Positions 7,825-10,149 of a stretch of 10,149 bases of DNA are shown here, piece by piece (the first letter of the stretch is position 1; each line of letters begins with the position of its first letter). A program made the translations under genes and the position numbers. The stretch lies in assembly GCA_903896915.1 (NCBI GenBank), contig CAITZN010000693.1, positions 1 through 10,149 of the forward strand. The letters are read 5' to 3'. Below the pieces are notes generated by a model. That model was given only the letters and a program-made list of their open reading frames with translations, had not been told where the DNA came from and made no database searches. This stretch comes from an uncultured bacterium (GTDB lineage: Bacteria; Desulfobacterota; Desulfobulbia; Desulfobulbales; Desulfobulbaceae).

Positions 7825-8952
7825 CTAGGAATTGATGATGAAGGTGATGATTGAGTCCGAGACCACAATCAAGACAATCGAGGTTACCACTGCCGAGGTG
7901 GTGGCCTCGCCCACAGCCAGGGCGCTGCGGCCGCACTGCATGCCGCGCAGGCAGCCGGCGAAACCGATCAGCACCCCGAACACTGCGCTTTTCACCAAGC
8001 CTTGGCAGCATTGACTGAGATGTATTGTTGTGCGGGTCTGTTCCAGATATTCCACCAGCGACAGATCGAGCATGGTAACCCCTATGACAGAGCCGCCAAG
8101 GATACCCATGATGTCGGCATAAATACAAAGCAACGGCAGCATGAGCATCAGGGCCAACATCCGGGGCAGAACCAGGAAGCCCACCGGCGAGATACCCATG
8201 GTTCGCAGGGCGTCGATTTCTTCATTGACCTGCATGGTGCCCAGCTGTGCAGCATAGGCCGCGCCAATACGTCCAGCGATGATTATACCACTCATCAGCG
8301 CCCCCATCTCCAGCACCATGCCGAGGCCAACCAGGTTGGCTACGTAGATCTGGGCTCCGAACATCTGCAGTTGGACTGCGCCGACAAAAGAAAGGATCAC
8401 TCCCACCAGCACGGCAATCAGGGAGACAATCGGCAGCGATTCAGCCCCGCAGGCCTGGACAAAATAAAAAAAATCGCGGGCACGAAACGGCGATTTTCCT
8501 GAGAGAAGGGCCCTGGATTCAATAATGATTTCGCCGATGAAGGCTGCCATCTCACGAATTTGAGCGTAGGCGTCGATGGCTCTGCGGCCAATCCGGGTGA
8601 CCAGGAAATCGTGGACATTTTTGGAGTAAATCGATTTTTCAGGCACCGTCTCGGCAAGCGATAGCAATCGTTCTGCCCCCGGTGGCAAGCCGGTGAGGTT
8701 GATCTCGATATGTTGCTGTCGGGCAGCGGAGATGATGGTTTTGAGGAAGATCAGCAGCCGGGTGTCCCAGTCCTCAAGTTGTTCGCTGGCAAAGGTGAGG
8801 GAACGGACAGTGTTATTAATAGCTACCAGCAGCTCCGCAGGTGCGGGCGGGTTGGTGTGGAGGGTCCAGGAGCCGCCGAGGTTAACTACAAGAAACCCGG
8901 GTTGGGATTGGTCGATGATGAAAATTGGTTGTTGGGTCACTGATATCAGCAC
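7825..8952 (-). CDS. mlaE: MlaE-family permease with N-terminal STAS domain
   Basis: A 375-residue protein. Residues 1 to about 120 resemble a STAS domain (the MlaB-like fold), with alternating strands and helices and a DWDTRLL segment at the conserved helix start. Residues 165-375 are the MlaE permease (PF02405) with about five membrane helices and the family motif EEIDALRTMGISP (244-256) followed by FLVLPR. In E. coli MlaB is a separate STAS subunit; here it is fused to the permease, so no mlaB gene is needed. The start is uncertain: GTG 8952 and GTG 8940 are both in frame after the upstream TAG, and neither has a good ribosome site. The second would give MTQQP. The gene is 39 bases downstream of the SYLF gene with no terminator between them, and 10 bases upstream of mlaF. 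Confidence 0.92.
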   Translation of the reverse strand: MLISVTQQPIFIIDQSQPGFLVVNLGGSWTLHTNPPAPAELLVAINNTVRSLTFASEQLEDWDTRLLIFLKTIISAARQQHIEINLTGLPPGAERLLSLAETVPEKSIYSKNVHDFLVTRIGRRAIDAYAQIREMAAFIGEIIIESRALLSGKSPFRARDFFYFVQACGAESLPIVSLIAVLVGVILSFVGAVQLQMFGAQIYVANLVGLGMVLEMGALMSGIIIAGRIGAAYAAQLGTMQVNEEIDALRTMGISPVGFLVLPRMLALMLMLPLLCIYADIMGILGGSVIGVTMLDLSLVEYLEQTRTTIHLSQCCQGLVKSAVFGVLIGFAGCLRGMQCGRSALAVGEATTSAVVTSIVLIVVSDSIITFIINS

Positions 8953-8991
8953 AAGGTCACGCTAAAATTTCCGAACGTTTGCCGTGTCTTC

Positions 8992-9696
8992 CTATCTTCC
9001 CAGGGTTTGGCTACTCTTACCTGGCTTGGGCATGAGCTCACGCAGTGGTTCGGCCTGTTTGTTGGTAACACTTTGGTTGTTAATGATGTCAAAAACCTGC
9101 ACAGATTTGCCGTAATAGATTCGGTTCCAGTCAACCAGTGGCGAAATTACCGCCCCCTCGATGCTGATACCACCGAAAGCTCCCTGGGAGCGTCCAAAAG
9201 CAAGGATGTCGGCTGTTTGCGCCTTGGCTGAAGCCCCTATCGGTCCGGCTGCCACCGACACATCGGCACCGAGCTTGTAATCAGTGGAGAGCATGGCGCC
9301 CAGGCCGCGTTCGGTCATAATAAGAAGGATAATCTCTGAGGCGTCGGCACCTATCTGGAATCCCAGTGAAACCGAACCCATGCTGTAAAAGGCCGGATAG
9401 CTCCATTTACCAGAAAGGCCATCCTGGGCCAGCAGGAGGCCACGACCGCCAGAGCCGCCGACGATGAAACCGCCACGCAGCATCTGAGGAACGATGAAAA
9501 TACCTCTGGCCTGACTGACATTGCGTTGAAACCACTCCATGTTAGGGTCGGCCATAAATCCTTTGTAGACAGAAGTTCCCCTGTCGACAAGTTCTGCAGG
9601 CTCATTGTAATAGTCTGCGTTCGACGGTGTGGTCAAGAGGATCGGTGCAAAGAAAAAGAAGAGTGCTGCTACGAGATTGCCACGATGGAAAGACAT
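8992..9696 (-). CDS. Exported SYLF/Ysc84-domain lipid-binding protein
   Basis: A 234-residue protein with a signal peptide (hydrophobic core about residues 8-22, likely cut after Ala27 in PSNA-DYY) and no lipobox. The mature part matches the SYLF (Ysc84) domain: ARGIFIVP near 63-70, glycine-rich GGFIVGGSGGRG, WSYPAF, GFQIGADASE near 112-121, KLGADVSVAAGPIG (141-154), GAFGGISIEGAVI near 172-184 and NRIYYGK near 191-197. SYLF proteins bind phosphoinositides or other anionic lipids in eukaryotes; bacterial members are exported and poorly understood. The ATG has an excellent ribosome site (GAGGAGG at 9703-9709, six bases away). It is the first gene after the promoters and lies 39 bases before mlaE, so it probably belongs to the lipid-transport operon, perhaps as a periplasmic lipid-binding factor (inference). 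Confidence 0.9.
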   Translation of the reverse strand: MSFHRGNLVAALFFFFAPILLTTPSNADYYNEPAELVDRGTSVYKGFMADPNMEWFQRNVSQARGIFIVPQMLRGGFIVGGSGGRGLLLAQDGLSGKWSYPAFYSMGSVSLGFQIGADASEIILLIMTERGLGAMLSTDYKLGADVSVAAGPIGASAKAQTADILAFGRSQGAFGGISIEGAVISPLVDWNRIYYGKSVQVFDIINNQSVTNKQAEPLRELMPKPGKSSQTLGR

Positions 9697-9702
9697 GGGA
9701 AA

Positions 9703-9709
9703 CCTCCTC
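9703..9709 (-). promoter_or_regulatory. Strong ribosome binding site of the SYLF gene
   Basis: GAGGAGG on the minus strand, with six bases before ATG 9696. It fixes the start and is the strongest ribosome site seen in the leftward operon, suggesting the first gene is translated more than the coupled genes behind it. Confidence 0.8.
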
Positions 9710-9751
9710 AGTGAAAGTGGGGGGATGATTTACTTCCTGTCGGAATTATTG

Positions 9752-9780
9752 ATGATATGGTATCGATGATCTTTGCACAA
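9752..9780 (-). promoter_or_regulatory. Possible proximal sigma70-like promoter of the SYLF-mla operon
   Basis: On the minus strand TTGTGC (9780-9775) is followed by a 17-base spacer and TATCAT (9757-9752). The -10 matches consensus at five of six positions and the -35 at three. A run of eight T lies immediately upstream (A-tract 9782-9789 on plus), which could act as a UP-like element. Confidence 0.4.
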
Positions 9781-9829
9781 GAAAAAAAATGGGGCAGGGT
9801 GAAACGGGGATTGGCGGTGGATGATGGGC

Positions 9830-9858
9830 AGTATAGGGTCTTGAGCGGGCAGTGTGAA
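9830..9858 (-). promoter_or_regulatory. Likely distal sigma70-like promoter of the SYLF-mla operon
   Basis: On the minus strand TTCACA (9858-9853) and TATACT (9835-9830) are separated by exactly 17 bases. Each box matches the sigma70 consensus at five of six positions. The start of transcription would be near 9823, giving a 5' leader of about 125 bases before the SYLF ATG. I see no recognisable riboswitch in that leader. Confidence 0.55.
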
Positions 9859-9895
9859 GGATGGTAAGGGGGGTCGATTAGAAAAAGAGCAACCG

Positions 9896-9950
9896 AAAAA
9901 GTTTGGGGTGCCGCAGGACACGGGGCCTGTGAGCCACAGTGGCCTGCGGC
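9896..9950 (-). terminator. Possible terminator of the rubredoxin gene
   Basis: Arms 9943-9950 and 9910-9917 (GCCGCAGG and its exact complement) form an 8-bp GC-rich stem. An inner 5-bp hairpin (CTGTG/CACAG, 9927-9939) lies within. On the minus strand TTTTT follows at 9900-9896, nine bases past the stem. It sits eight bases after the rubredoxin stop. The gap before the T run makes it less than classic. Confidence 0.5.
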
Positions 9951-9957
9951 GTGACGA

Positions 9958-10116
9958 TCAATCGACAGCGTAGAAATATTCCTTTTCCGCGCCGCATTTC
10001 GGACAGACCCACTCGTCGGGCAGATCGGCAAAGGCTGTTCCTGCCTGCACGCCGTTTTCATAGTCGCCTTCAGCTGGATCGTAAACGTATCCACAGGGAC
10101 ATTCCATTTTTTGCAT
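9958..10116 (-). CDS. Rubredoxin with variant CxCG first metal-binding motif
   Basis: A 52-residue rubredoxin, an iron-only redox carrier that passes single electrons in the cytosol, typical of anaerobes and often serving rubrerythrin, superoxide reductase or rubredoxin:oxygen oxidoreductase. Recognisable stretches are [10 protein letters not shown] (9-18), [16 protein letters not shown] (21-36) and VCPKCGA (37-43). The four cysteines are Cys6, Cys8, Cys38 and Cys41. The second pair is the normal C-x-x-C-G, but the first is C-P-C-G, one residue short of the usual C-x-x-C-G. The rest of the spacing is standard (29 residues between the pairs). The reading frame is intact, so a simple sequencing frameshift does not explain it. 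ATG 10116 is chosen because AGGAG lies at 10125-10129, eight bases away; Met4 is the alternative. Confidence 0.92.
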   Translation of the reverse strand: MQKMECPCGYVYDPAEGDYENGVQAGTAFADLPDEWVCPKCGAEKEYFYAVD

Positions 10117-10124
10117 GTCGGTAT

Positions 10125-10129
10125 CTCCT
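10125..10129 (-). promoter_or_regulatory. Ribosome binding site of the rubredoxin gene
   Basis: AGGAG on the minus strand, eight bases upstream of ATG 10116. It decides in favour of this start over the in-frame ATG at 10107. Confidence 0.75.
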
Positions 10130-10149
10130 GAAAAATTATTGTCTTGAAC

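Noticed and set aside
7815..7868. Upstream ATG for MlaF at 7868
   Set aside because: It would add Ser/Pro-rich residues overlapping the mlaE 3' end by 44 bases, with no ribosome site; ATG 7814 fits the family length.
8002..8502. Plus-strand open frame of 166 residues opposite mlaE
   Set aside because: It is His/Gln-rich as expected for an antisense shadow of a membrane protein gene, and mlaE on the other strand is certain.
9721..9770. Repeated GATGAT/ATCGAT motifs as an operator
   Set aside because: The repeats are short, imperfect and irregularly spaced; they cannot be told from chance without comparison.
9781..9790. A-tract (T8 on minus) as an intrinsic terminator
   Set aside because: No G/C-rich inverted repeat precedes it on the minus strand; it more likely contributes to the proximal promoter.
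9708..10094. Minus-strand open frame of 128 residues over the rubredoxin region and intergenic gap
   Set aside because: It is out of frame with the certain rubredoxin gene, runs through the terminator and promoters, and has a Pro/Ser/His-rich composition typical of non-coding sequence.

Overview
The window reads as a chromosomal segment of an anaerobic, diderm (Gram-negative-type) bacterium. The evidence is an MCE/Mla-type lipid transport operon with two lipoproteins that would sit at the outer membrane, plus a rubredoxin. The mix of an Mla operon with a STAS-fused permease, rubredoxin and a J-domain protein would fit a sulfate-reducer-like Desulfobacterota member. That placement is inference; no marker gene in the window proves it. 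No mobile element, CRISPR array, rRNA or tRNA was seen.

Layout: two tightly packed gene groups converge near 4530-4594. The rightward group (1-4524) holds the 3' part of a J-domain protein gene cut by the window edge, followed by two full-length ABC exporter half-transporters (978-2732 and 2725-4524). They are joined by an ATGA overlap and an 8-bp overlap. The ATP-site residues show that the two half-transporters form a heterodimer with one degenerate and one active ATPase site. A perfect 14-bp inverted repeat at 4547-4584 lies between the convergent groups and probably acts as a shared terminator.

The leftward group (9858 down to 4594) starts with tandem sigma70-like promoters. It then encodes, in order, an exported SYLF/Ysc84 lipid-binding protein, a STAS-MlaE permease, an MlaF ATPase, an extended MlaD/MCE protein with a TTG start, a PqiC-type lipoprotein and a family-3 solute-binding-like lipoprotein. 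All but the first junction are nearly abutting or overlapping (ATGA, TTGA, 11 bp). A typical MlaFEDB system uses MlaC in the periplasm and MlaA at the outer membrane. Here neither is present, and their places in the operon are taken by the PqiC-like and SBP-like lipoproteins. The SBP-like protein lacks the arginine that normally binds the ligand carboxylate.

At the right edge (9958-10116, minus) lies a 52-residue rubredoxin whose first metal-binding motif is C-x-C-G instead of C-x-x-C-G, followed by its own possible terminator. The 261-base gap at 9697-9957 holds that terminator and the promoters of the Mla-type group. No gene-free stretch is longer than 300 bases.
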